Shown piece by piece: positions 7,991-15,093 of a stretch of 34,426 nt of DNA; positions within the stretch are counted from its first letter, which is position 1, and the number at the start of each line of letters is the position of its first letter. Origin of the DNA: Bacilli bacterium (GTDB taxonomy: Bacteria > Bacillota_I > Bacilli_A > RF39 > UBA660); assembly GCA_900772445.1 (NCBI GenBank), contig CAAHEL010000003.1, forward strand, positions 1 to 34,426. The letters are read 5' to 3'. Position numbers and translations under genes: made by a program. The notes under the pieces are model-generated. The model was not told where the DNA came from, made no database searches, and was given only the letters and a program-made list of their open reading frames with translations.

Positions 7991-9433
7991 ATGGATAGCT
8001 ATGTAAAATTAAAAGAACGATTAGTAGAAATAACCAAACAAATAGAAACTATAGAACAAGGAAAAGACATAAATTTCGAATTAACTTATATCTATGAATT
8101 CTATAACAGTAACCAAGAAATATTTCAAGGATACCATCTTCCTACCAAAGAAGAACTTCTTTCAGAAAACAAAGATAAATTAATATTAACTCTAAATCTT
8201 TTAGAAACATTTATCAATATGCCAGATTTATCTATCGAAGACAAAGATTTTATATTAAAAAATATTTCTACAATTAAAGAATCAGTATCTAAACAAAAAG
8301 ATATTTTAGAAAAACTAACCAAAGAAAAAGAAAAAATAGAAAAATTAAGTGAAGAAAGAAAAAAATATCTATTAGATAAAATAGGTGAAGTAAATGCTTG
8401 TGATAAAGAAATAACTATTATTAACAAAAGAATATCTGAATTACAAGAAAATACTAGTATTTCAGATGTTATGAGAAATTTAGAACTTGGAAAAGAACTA
8501 GATAAAAGAAGAGAAATAAAATCAAAAATGATTTCTCTAAAAGAAGCACTAAGAAATGAAGAGCATTTTACCGAAGACGCAACATTATTAGCACAAGAAA
8601 TATTAGCTGTTACTAACAAAGTAACAACAGATAACCTTGAAAATACAGCACCACAAGAACAACCAAAAGAAAGTAATCCACAAGAACCACCTAAAGAACC
8701 AGAACCAAAACATATTTTTAGAAAATCAACATTAAAAATTAAAGATCCAGTTCCTTATAAAAAAATAAGTGACCTTGGAGTAGATAAAAGTTTATTAGGT
8801 AAATGGGTAGTAAAACAAGAAGATGGAACATATTTAGAAATAGATAAATCAATAGAAAAAGAACCAGCAATATTAGTATTACCAGATAACGCTATAATTA
8901 ATGAAGAAAAAAATTCATATGACATTCCAGATAATACTCCCGAAGAATTTGTTCCTGACACTCCAGACTTTTCTGGCGAACTAGAAGTAAGAGAATCATA
9001 CAAAAACTGGATACTAGAACAAAAGGTGAAATTAAGGAAAAATCTAAAAGCAATGTTTGGAATATTATCAATTGCTTCAAAACTTACATCAAAATTAATG
9101 AATAGAAAACGTAATAAAGAAAATAATAACACTATATCATTAGAAAGCATTAAACAAACCCTAGAAACAGTAGAAAAACTAATTACAGAAAATCTAGAAA
9201 TTATCGAAGAACAAGATGCCGTCGAATTAAAAACATTAAGAAAAGAACTTGAAGAAAAATCTCAAGAATATGCTAGTAAAAAAGATAATTTAACTTCTGA
9301 AGAACAAGAAGAATTCCTACAAGAACTAGGAGAATTAGATGCTAACTTAAGAAATAAAGCAAAAATCGTTTATAGAAAAATATGCTTAAAAGAACAAAAA
9401 CTAGAAGAAGAATCAAAGGGGAAATCTAGATGA
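7991..9433 (+). CDS. Coiled-coil protein, unknown function
   Basis: A 480-residue protein I cannot assign. Residues about 1-215 are mostly charged heptad-like helix (EKLTKEKEKIEKLSEERKKY and following), so a long coiled coil is likely. A Pro/Gln/Glu-rich hinge follows (APQEQPKESNPQEPPKEPEP, about 219-238), then a middle domain with DLGVDKSLLGKWVVKQEDGTYLEID. After a basic stretch around 340-380 (MNRKRNKENN) a second coiled coil runs to the Lys-rich C-terminus. No signal peptide is seen; a weakly hydrophobic patch (LKAMFGILSIASKLTSKLMN) lies near residue 355. A structural or scaffold role is possible but unproven. RBS AAAGGAGTG supports ATG 7991. Its stop overlaps the next gene's ATG in ATGA, so the two are translationally coupled. 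Confidence 0.7.
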   Translation: MDSYVKLKERLVEITKQIETIEQGKDINFELTYIYEFYNSNQEIFQGYHLPTKEELLSENKDKLILTLNLLETFINMPDLSIEDKDFILKNISTIKESVSKQKDILEKLTKEKEKIEKLSEERKKYLLDKIGEVNACDKEITIINKRISELQENTSISDVMRNLELGKELDKRREIKSKMISLKEALRNEEHFTEDATLLAQEILAVTNKVTTDNLENTAPQEQPKESNPQEPPKEPEPKHIFRKSTLKIKDPVPYKKISDLGVDKSLLGKWVVKQEDGTYLEIDKSIEKEPAILVLPDNAIINEEKNSYDIPDNTPEEFVPDTPDFSGELEVRESYKNWILEQKVKLRKNLKAMFGILSIASKLTSKLMNRKRNKENNNTISLESIKQTLETVEKLITENLEIIEEQDAVELKTLRKELEEKSQEYASKKDNLTSEEQEEFLQELGELDANLRNKAKIVYRKICLKEQKLEEESKGKSR

Positions 9434-9684
9434 ATTTAGAAAAATTAAGCGTTGTTAAATTAAGCAACAATAAAAAAATAATAATCTTAGAAAAACTAGA
9501 CTATCAAGGAATTACTTATTTATATGTTGATGATGTAAAAGAAGACGAAAGTGATACATTAGATAATTATTACATAATGAGAGTAAACAACAATGGAACA
9601 ATTCAAAAAGAAGAAAATATCGAAGTATTAACAAAAATAATTCCTGAATTAACAAAACTAGTTAAAGCAGATTATCAAAAATAA
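9430..9684 (+). CDS. Small DUF1292-like protein
   Basis: An 84-residue acidic soluble protein. The pattern of an N-terminal NNKKIIILEKLDYQGITYLY strand pair, an acidic turn (DVKEDESD), a YYIMRV strand and a short C-terminal helix (EVLTKIIPELTKLV) resembles the DUF1292 family of small Bacillota proteins, whose role is unknown; this is judged by eye. It overlaps the coiled-coil gene by four bases (ATGA), which suggests coupled translation and possibly a shared complex. GGGGAAA upstream could serve as a weak ribosome site. It ends at a strong bidirectional terminator. Confidence 0.65.
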   Translation: MNLEKLSVVKLSNNKKIIILEKLDYQGITYLYVDDVKEDESDTLDNYYIMRVNNNGTIQKEENIEVLTKIIPELTKLVKADYQK

Positions 9685-9710
9685 GAAGTGTACCCCAAAT
9701 ACACTTCTTT
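9683..9710. terminator. Bidirectional terminator between convergent genes
   Basis: AAGAAGTGTA (9683-9692) pairs perfectly with TACACTTCTT (9700-9709) around a CCCCAAA loop. T runs flank it on both strands, so it can end transcription from both sides. Confidence 0.85.
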
Positions 9711-10264
9711 TACTTAACTATAAAAATAGGAATAATAATACCAACCACAATAGATAAAAACAAAATAATTAAAACACCATACCAACTAACAAAAGCAGAA
9801 TTATTTAAAACAACATTATTTCCATATTTAGTAAATCTTTTAGAATTAACCATAACTAACCAATTAATAAAATCATTATATTTACCCTCATCATCAATTA
9901 ATTCAATTTTCCTAATAAATAACTCTTTATTTATATTATTACTAATTAAAAAATTATAAACAGTATTAACAATTCCCTTAATTCTAATAAACTCACTCTC
10001 ATAATTATTACCATTACTTAACAAATTATCCTTATCCCTAACCATCAAAAGTATTTCAGTAATATTATCCTTATCAACCTTATTACCATATATCTCTAAT
10101 TTATTTTGAATATTAACATCATCATCATTATCAAATACCATAAATATCTTTATATCACTAATAATCTTTTTAGGAAGTAACAAATAATAAGTACCAAGTT
10201 TATCATCATTAATAACATAAATATTACTATTTTCTAACTCTTTAATCTTAACAGCATTCTCCAT
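9710..10264 (-). CDS. C-terminal tail-anchored membrane protein, unknown function
   Basis: A 184-residue protein I do not recognise. Residues 1-155 are hydrophilic and look like an alpha/beta cytoplasmic domain (IYVINDDKLGTYYLLLPKKI, IFMVFDNDDDVNI, EILLMVRDKDNLL). The last 25 residues form one strongly hydrophobic segment (GVLIILFLSIVVGIIIPIFI) ending in VK, so it is likely a tail-anchored protein facing the cytoplasm. Start: GAGGTGTGAT lies just before the ATG. A TATAAT on the minus strand at 10290-10285 could be its -10. It is divergent from the T-box operon and convergent with the small DUF1292-like gene. No function is proposed. Confidence 0.7.
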   Translation of the reverse strand: MENAVKIKELENSNIYVINDDKLGTYYLLLPKKIISDIKIFMVFDNDDDVNIQNKLEIYGNKVDKDNITEILLMVRDKDNLLSNGNNYESEFIRIKGIVNTVYNFLISNNINKELFIRKIELIDDEGKYNDFINWLVMVNSKRFTKYGNNVVLNNSAFVSWYGVLIILFLSIVVGIIIPIFIVK

Positions 10265-10321
10265 ATCACACCTCTATTATATTAATTATATAATAAAAAC
10301 AAAAATTTGAAAATATTTTTA

Positions 10322-10350
10322 TTGAAATTTAATCAAATATGCTATATAAT
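10322..10350 (+). promoter_or_regulatory. Promoter of the T-box valS operon
   Basis: TTGAAA (10322-10327), exactly 17 bases, TATAAT (10345-10350). Transcription would start near 10357, ahead of the T-box leader. Confidence 0.85.
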
Positions 10351-10356
10351 ATACAT

Positions 10357-10553
10357 ATAAATATTAAAAACGAAGACCAAGAGGAGTAGATTATTAATAG
10401 TTTTTAGCGAGGAAATGATGGTGAAAGATTTCTAACAAAAAATAATCGAAGGTTGCTTGTAAGTTGTATAATACCGCGTAATTGCGTTAAAAATAAGAGT
10501 ATAAATTAAGGTGGTACCACGATAATTCGTCCTTTGGGATGGATTATTTTTTT
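10357..10553 (+). promoter_or_regulatory. T-box riboswitch leader, valine specificity likely
   Basis: The T-box core AAGGTGGTACCACG is at 10508-10521. In Stem I, AGTA is followed by GATTATT, which pairs with AATAATC before GAAGGTTG. That places a GTT (Val) triplet in the specifier loop behind the loop-E GAA. Further conserved elements are AGCGAGG and GATGGTGAAAG. The antiterminator bulge reads TGGT, which pairs with an ACCA 3' end (discriminator A), as expected of tRNA-Val; a glycine T-box would have TGGA. A terminator hairpin (10522-10547) plus T-tract lies before the AAAGGAGG of the first gene. Uncharged tRNA-Val should allow read-through into the HD gene and valS. The start coordinate is estimated from the promoter. 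Confidence 0.92.
10522..10553 (+). terminator. T-box-controlled terminator
   Basis: ATAATTCGTCC (10522-10532) pairs with GGATGGATTAT (10537-10547; two G-T pairs), followed by TTTTTT. It shares sequence with the antiterminator region, so the two are mutually exclusive in the standard T-box mechanism. Confidence 0.85.
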
Positions 10554-10567
10554 AAAGGAGGACAAAT

Positions 10568-11341
10568 ATGAAAAGTAGTAGAGTAATGAGAATATTCGAA
10601 CAATATGTAAAAAAATTTGATATGAATAATGCCAATATAAAAGTAAAATACTTTCATAGTTTAAAAACAATGGAACTATGTAGACAAATAGCAACAAACC
10701 TAAATCTATTTACTGAAGAAGAAATAGTAGTTTGTGAATTAGTAGGATTATTTCACGAAATAGGTAGTTTTGATAAAAATCCAGAATTCCATATAATAAA
10801 TGATAACTACGAAGATTACACAACCAAAACTTTAGAAATATTATTTGATAATGGATTAATGAGAAAAATAACCCCAGATACGAAATTTGATGCCATAATA
10901 AAACTAGCAATTTTCTCATTAAATAAAAACGGATATCCAGAAAATCTAGATAAAAAAGTCATTGCATTCTGTGACATCCTAAAAGACGCTCATAAATTAG
11001 ATTTATTTAGATTAGCAATAAATTACCCATACCTTGATACCAGAATAGAAACATATCCTAGTGCAATGGTATATAATGAATTCAAACTATTTAGAAAAAT
11101 CGAAGAAAAATTAACAGAAAATAATGCCGACGAAATACTATCAGTATTATCAAATATATTCTCATTTTCACATAAATATAGTTACTTTATAGCAAAAGAA
11201 GAAAACTACGTAACTAAACTAATAAAATCATTAACATTTAATGATGAAAACATAAAAAAATTCTTTTTATCATTAGAAAACGTTTTAAATATATACATAG
11301 AAAGGAACATCGGTGGTTTAAATGTTAGACAAGAAATATAA
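10568..11341 (+). CDS. HD-type phosphohydrolase-like protein
   Basis: A 257-residue protein with the layout of an HD-domain phosphohydrolase: YFHSLKTMELCRQIA (His30), then VCELVGLFHEIGSFDKNP, where the usual His-Asp pair is His63-Glu64, and later AFCDILKDAHKLD. HD proteins bind metal ions and hydrolyse nucleotides or nucleotide second messengers; the Asp-to-Glu change leaves activity open. The C-terminal half (about 150-257) is helical and not recognised. RBS AAAGGAGG precedes ATG 10568. It is the first gene after the valine T-box and overlaps valS by 20 bases, so it is expected to rise with valS when charged tRNA-Val is short. No signal peptide or membrane segment is seen. The substrate is unknown. 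Confidence 0.75.
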   Translation: MKSSRVMRIFEQYVKKFDMNNANIKVKYFHSLKTMELCRQIATNLNLFTEEEIVVCELVGLFHEIGSFDKNPEFHIINDNYEDYTTKTLEILFDNGLMRKITPDTKFDAIIKLAIFSLNKNGYPENLDKKVIAFCDILKDAHKLDLFRLAINYPYLDTRIETYPSAMVYNEFKLFRKIEEKLTENNADEILSVLSNIFSFSHKYSYFIAKEENYVTKLIKSLTFNDENIKKFFLSLENVLNIYIERNIGGLNVRQEI

Positions 11342-13865
11342 TCACTTATCAGTAGAACAAAATAAATATAATAATTGGAAAGAAAAAGGTTACTTTAACT
11401 CTGGAGATTTAACAAAAGAACCTTTTTGTATCGTTATTCCTCCTCCAAATGTAACAGGGAAATTACATCTAGGACACGCTTGGGATACAACCCTACAAGA
11501 TATCATAATTAGATATAAAAGAATGCAAGGTTATGATGCCTTATGGTTACCAGGAATGGACCACGCTGCCATTGCAACCGAAGCAAAAGTAGTAAAAAGA
11601 ATAAAGGAACAAAGCCAAACAAAAAGCACTCTAGGTAGAGAAAAATTTCTTGAAGAATGTTGGAAATGGACTAAAGAATACTCAGAAAATATCCGTAACC
11701 AATGGGCGAAACTTGGATTATCAGTAGATTATACCAAGGAAGCATTTACCCTAGACGAAAACCTAACCAAAGCAGTAAAAACAGTATTCTGTAACTTATA
11801 TAATCAAGGTTTAATATATCGTGGAGAAAGAATAATCAACTGGGATCCTGAAGCAAAAACAGCATTATCAAATGAAGAAGTAATATATAAAGATATCGAG
11901 GGAGCATTCTATCACATAAAATATTATATTGAAGGAACAAAAGATTACCTTGAAGTAGCAACAACAAGACCAGAAACACTATTCGGAGATACCGCTGTTG
12001 CAGTTAACCCAAAAGATGAAAGATATAAACACCTAATAGGTAAAAAAGTAATACTACCAATAGTAAATAAACTAATTCCAATAATTGGTGACGAACACGC
12101 AGATATGGATTTTGGAACAGGTATCGTAAAAATAACACCAGCACACGACCCAAATGACTTCGAAGTAGGTAATAGACACAACCTAGAAAGAATTATCGTA
12201 ATGAACGAAGACGCTACAATGAATGAAAACGCTGGTATCTATAACGGACTAGATAGATTCGAATGCCGAAAACAATTACTAAAAGACCTAACAGATCAAG
12301 ACTTATTAATATCAATAGAAAAAATAACTCACAATGTCGGACATTCAGAAAGAACAGGAGTAATGGTTGAACCATACCTATCAAAACAATGGTTTGTTGA
12401 TATGAAAAAACTATCAACTCAAGTTCTAGAAAACCAAAAAAACAAAGATACAAAAGTAAACTTCTTCCCAGAAAGATTCGAAAAAATATTAAATCACTGG
12501 ATGGAAGACTGTCACGACTGGTGTATATCTAGACAATTATGGTGGGGACATCAAATACCTGCTTGGTATAAAAATGATGAAATATATGTAGGAATGGAAG
12601 CACCCCAAGAAGAAGGTTGGGTACAAGATAATGATGTACTTGATACTTGGTTCTCAAGTGCCTTATGGCCTTTTGCCACATTAGGTTGGCCTGATAATAC
12701 CAAAGACTATCAAAGATATTTCCCAACAGACTGCTTAGTTACAGGATATGACATAATATTCTTCTGGGTTTGCCGAATGGTATTTCAGTCACTAGAATTC
12801 ACTAAAAAAAGACCATTTAAAGACTGCCTAATTCACGGACTTATCAGAGATAAAGAAGGAAGAAAAATGTCTAAATCACTAGGTAATGGTGTAGACCCAA
12901 TGGACGTAATAGAAAAATATGGTTGTGACTCATTAAGATATTTCCTAGCAACATCATCTGCTCCAGGAATGGATTTAAGATATGACGAAGAAAAAGTTGC
13001 CTCAACTTGGAATTTTATAAACAAAATATGGAATGCCTCTAGATATGTATTAATGAATATCGAAGCCTTCAAAGAAACAGATTACACTCTAGAAAACCTA
13101 TCAGATAGTGATAAATGGATATTAACAAAACTAAATAAAACCATAGATAACGTTACAAAATCAATGAATAAATATGACTTTAACATCGTTGGAAATACCC
13201 TATATAATTTCATATGGACTGATTTCTGTGATAAATATATCGAATTATCTAAATTTAAACAAAATAGTACAACCAAAACAGTCTTACTAACAGTATTAAC
13301 ATCAATAATAAAAATGTTACACCCATTTATGCCATATGTAACCGAAGAAATATATCAAATGTTACCAATAAAAGAAACAGATTCAATTATGATAAGTAAC
13401 TATCCAATATATCAAAAAGACTATATCTTCCCACAAGAAGAAAAAGAAATAGATAGCATTTTAGAATTCATTACACTATTTAGAAATAAAAAACTAGAAT
13501 TAAATATTGGTAGTGATTTCCAAGTAATTAATAACATTAAAAATAATAAAAACATTGATATAATACTAAACTCATTAAAAATAAAAGATAAATTAATAGA
13601 AAACACCCAAGAAAATATCATAACAATTGAATATAATAATTTATCACTAGGAATAGTTTACGATAACACTAAAAACCTTGAAGAAGAAAGAAAAAACATA
13701 AAAAAAGAAAAAGAAAGATTAGAAAAATCCATCACAAGAAGAAAAACACTATTATCTAACCAAAACTATATTTCTAAAGCACCAGAAAATATCGTAAACA
13801 AAGAAAAAGAAGACCTAGAAAAAGAATTAAATCAACTAGAAATAATTAATAATAAATTAAACTAG
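11322..13865 (+). CDS. valS: Valyl-tRNA synthetase
   Basis: A class I aminoacyl-tRNA synthetase of 847 residues (usual 870-950) that charges tRNA-Val. The HIGH signature is HLGH (49-52) within IPPPNVTGKLHLGHAWDTTL, and the KMSKS motif is intact at about 515-519 (EGRKMSKSLGNGVDPMD). The editing domain is present (EVATTRPETLFGDTAVAVNP, GTGIVKITPAHDPNDFEVG), as is the ValRS-type WFSSALWPFATLGWP. The anticodon-binding domain is followed by the C-terminal coiled coil (EEERKNIKKEKERLEKSI), so the protein looks complete. ATG 11322 lies within the 3' end of the HD gene with GGTGG upstream, which implies coupled translation. Control is by the valine T-box about 770 bases upstream. Confidence 0.97.
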   Translation: MLDKKYNHLSVEQNKYNNWKEKGYFNSGDLTKEPFCIVIPPPNVTGKLHLGHAWDTTLQDIIIRYKRMQGYDALWLPGMDHAAIATEAKVVKRIKEQSQTKSTLGREKFLEECWKWTKEYSENIRNQWAKLGLSVDYTKEAFTLDENLTKAVKTVFCNLYNQGLIYRGERIINWDPEAKTALSNEEVIYKDIEGAFYHIKYYIEGTKDYLEVATTRPETLFGDTAVAVNPKDERYKHLIGKKVILPIVNKLIPIIGDEHADMDFGTGIVKITPAHDPNDFEVGNRHNLERIIVMNEDATMNENAGIYNGLDRFECRKQLLKDLTDQDLLISIEKITHNVGHSERTGVMVEPYLSKQWFVDMKKLSTQVLENQKNKDTKVNFFPERFEKILNHWMEDCHDWCISRQLWWGHQIPAWYKNDEIYVGMEAPQEEGWVQDNDVLDTWFSSALWPFATLGWPDNTKDYQRYFPTDCLVTGYDIIFFWVCRMVFQSLEFTKKRPFKDCLIHGLIRDKEGRKMSKSLGNGVDPMDVIEKYGCDSLRYFLATSSAPGMDLRYDEEKVASTWNFINKIWNASRYVLMNIEAFKETDYTLENLSDSDKWILTKLNKTIDNVTKSMNKYDFNIVGNTLYNFIWTDFCDKYIELSKFKQNSTTKTVLLTVLTSIIKMLHPFMPYVTEEIYQMLPIKETDSIMISNYPIYQKDYIFPQEEKEIDSILEFITLFRNKKLELNIGSDFQVINNIKNNKNIDIILNSLKIKDKLIENTQENIITIEYNNLSLGIVYDNTKNLEEERKNIKKEKERLEKSITRRKTLLSNQNYISKAPENIVNKEKEDLEKELNQLEIINNKLN

Positions 13866-13888
13866 AACAAAGAAATTTGTTCTTTTTT
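13864..13888 (+). terminator. Terminator after valS
   Basis: AGAACAAA (13864-13871), loop GAAA, TTTGTTCT (13876-13883), then a T run. Confidence 0.85.
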
Positions 13889-13920
13889 GTCACTTTTTTA
13901 TTTCCTTTTATTAATTACTT

Positions 13921-13929
13921 TGATATAAT
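13921..13929 (+). promoter_or_regulatory. Extended -10 promoter
   Basis: TGATATAAT (13921-13929; TATAAT 13924-13929) with no clear -35. It lies 12 bases before the ribosome site AAAGGAG of the lipoprotein gene. Confidence 0.6.
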
Positions 13930-13949
13930 TATACTAAAGGAGTAGAACA

Positions 13950-15026
13950 ATGAAGAAAATATTTTTATTACTAATGGGGGTAATGCTATTAACAGGTTGT
14001 GAAATGAAATCAGAACAAGTAATCACAATTAACAATGACAAATCTATGGAAATATCCGGAGATGCAGCAATGGATTACGAATTAATTGATGCACTGTTAT
14101 CAACAGGTGATAGTTTTGATGAAGAAACTTACGAAACAGAAACAAAAGAATACACTCAAGAAGAAAGACTACAAAAATTCAAAGAAATGATTACAGACAA
14201 AAGTATCAACGAAAATGATATCTATGATGATGGAAACTTCATAGGATATAAATTTACAAGTAAAATTGATAACATAGATAACCTAATCGGAGATACACAA
14301 AATATCACTACAAATGACTTATCCAAAATAACAACACAAAAAATGTTTACAAAAGAAGGTAACACTTACAAAGGCAAAATTATTATATCAAAAGGTGACG
14401 AAGACGAAGAACAAAACAGACAAGAAAATAATGCATCAAGTGGTATAAAAATAACTAATAACTTTACAGTTAGTCTTCCATCTAAAGCATTATCAAATAA
14501 TGCCACAACAGTATCTGAAGACGGAAAAACATTAACTTGGGATTTAACAAAAGATATCCAAACAATTGAATTCGAATTTAATCTTGGAACAAACTATAAT
14601 ATGTTTATAATCGCAGGAATTGCTATTGTCGTAGTATTAATAATCGTATTATTAATAATAGCATTAATAAAAAAATCAAAAAGCAAAAAAACAAACTATC
14701 CACAACCAGAACCAACAAATAACGAACAAATACAACAATTAAATATTAATAGTACACCACAAATAACAGAAATACAACCACAAAATATAATGCCACAACA
14801 ACAAGTAACAAACGTTGAACCAACAGAACCAGTTATAGAACAACAACCAATGATAAATATTCAACCAATAACTGAACCAACAACAGAAACACAAATACCT
14901 GAAGTTCAACCACAAAATATAATCCAACAACCAGAACAAGTAACAAGTGTTGAACCTGTATTAAATGTTGAACCAACCCAACAAATAAACAATAATAACG
15001 AAAATCTTAGTAACAATATCAACTAA
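13950..15026 (+). CDS. LppM-domain-like lipoprotein with a membrane segment and Gln/Pro-rich tail
   Basis: A 358-residue envelope protein. The signal peptide carries the lipobox LLTGC (Cys17). The domain after it (EQVITINNDKSMEISGDAAMDYELIDALL, then GFIGYKFTSKIDNIDNL) resembles the LppM/DUF3153 type of extracytoplasmic lipoprotein domain, by eye. Residues about 213-239 form a second hydrophobic segment (MFIIAGIAIVVVLIIVLLII) followed by Lys-rich residues. The remaining 115 residues are low-complexity Gln/Pro/Thr/Asn and would then be cytoplasmic. This tail holds a duplicated unit: EIQPQNIMPQQQVTNVEP at about 274 and EVQPQNIIQQPEQVTSVEP at about 318, 44 residues apart. The gene sits alone between terminators, ahead of polA. 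The role is unknown. Confidence 0.75.
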   Translation: MKKIFLLLMGVMLLTGCEMKSEQVITINNDKSMEISGDAAMDYELIDALLSTGDSFDEETYETETKEYTQEERLQKFKEMITDKSINENDIYDDGNFIGYKFTSKIDNIDNLIGDTQNITTNDLSKITTQKMFTKEGNTYKGKIIISKGDEDEEQNRQENNASSGIKITNNFTVSLPSKALSNNATTVSEDGKTLTWDLTKDIQTIEFEFNLGTNYNMFIIAGIAIVVVLIIVLLIIALIKKSKSKKTNYPQPEPTNNEQIQQLNINSTPQITEIQPQNIMPQQQVTNVEPTEPVIEQQPMINIQPITEPTTETQIPEVQPQNIIQQPEQVTSVEPVLNVEPTQQINNNNENLSNNIN

Positions 15027-15036
15027 GATTTTTTTC
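15001..15036 (+). terminator. Terminator at the end of the LppM-like gene
   Basis: AAAATCTTAGT (15001-15011) pairs with ACTAAGATTTT (15022-15032), followed by T. The left arm lies within the coding end. Confidence 0.85.
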
Positions 15037-15065
15037 TTAACTACTATAAAAAAGTAAAAAAATAA

Positions 15066-15073
15066 TGTATAAT
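15066..15073 (+). promoter_or_regulatory. Promoter of polA-mutM (-10 only)
   Basis: TGTATAAT, with TATAAT at 15068-15073. The TG lies directly against the hexamer rather than one base upstream as in a standard extended -10. No good -35 was seen at the expected distance. Confidence 0.5.
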
Positions 15074-15093
15074 AATTATAAGGAAGTGAAACT

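Noticed and set aside
8125..8619. 164-codon open frame on the minus strand
   Set aside because: It lies opposite the coiled-coil gene; its Ser/Leu/Phe-rich product is what the complement of Lys/Glu-rich codons gives, and it has no ribosome site or family likeness.
10440..10470. GGT (glycine) reading of the T-box specifier
   Set aside because: The GTT triplet overlaps GGT, but the TGGT bulge requires discriminator A, unlike bacterial tRNA-Gly, and the operon carries valS.
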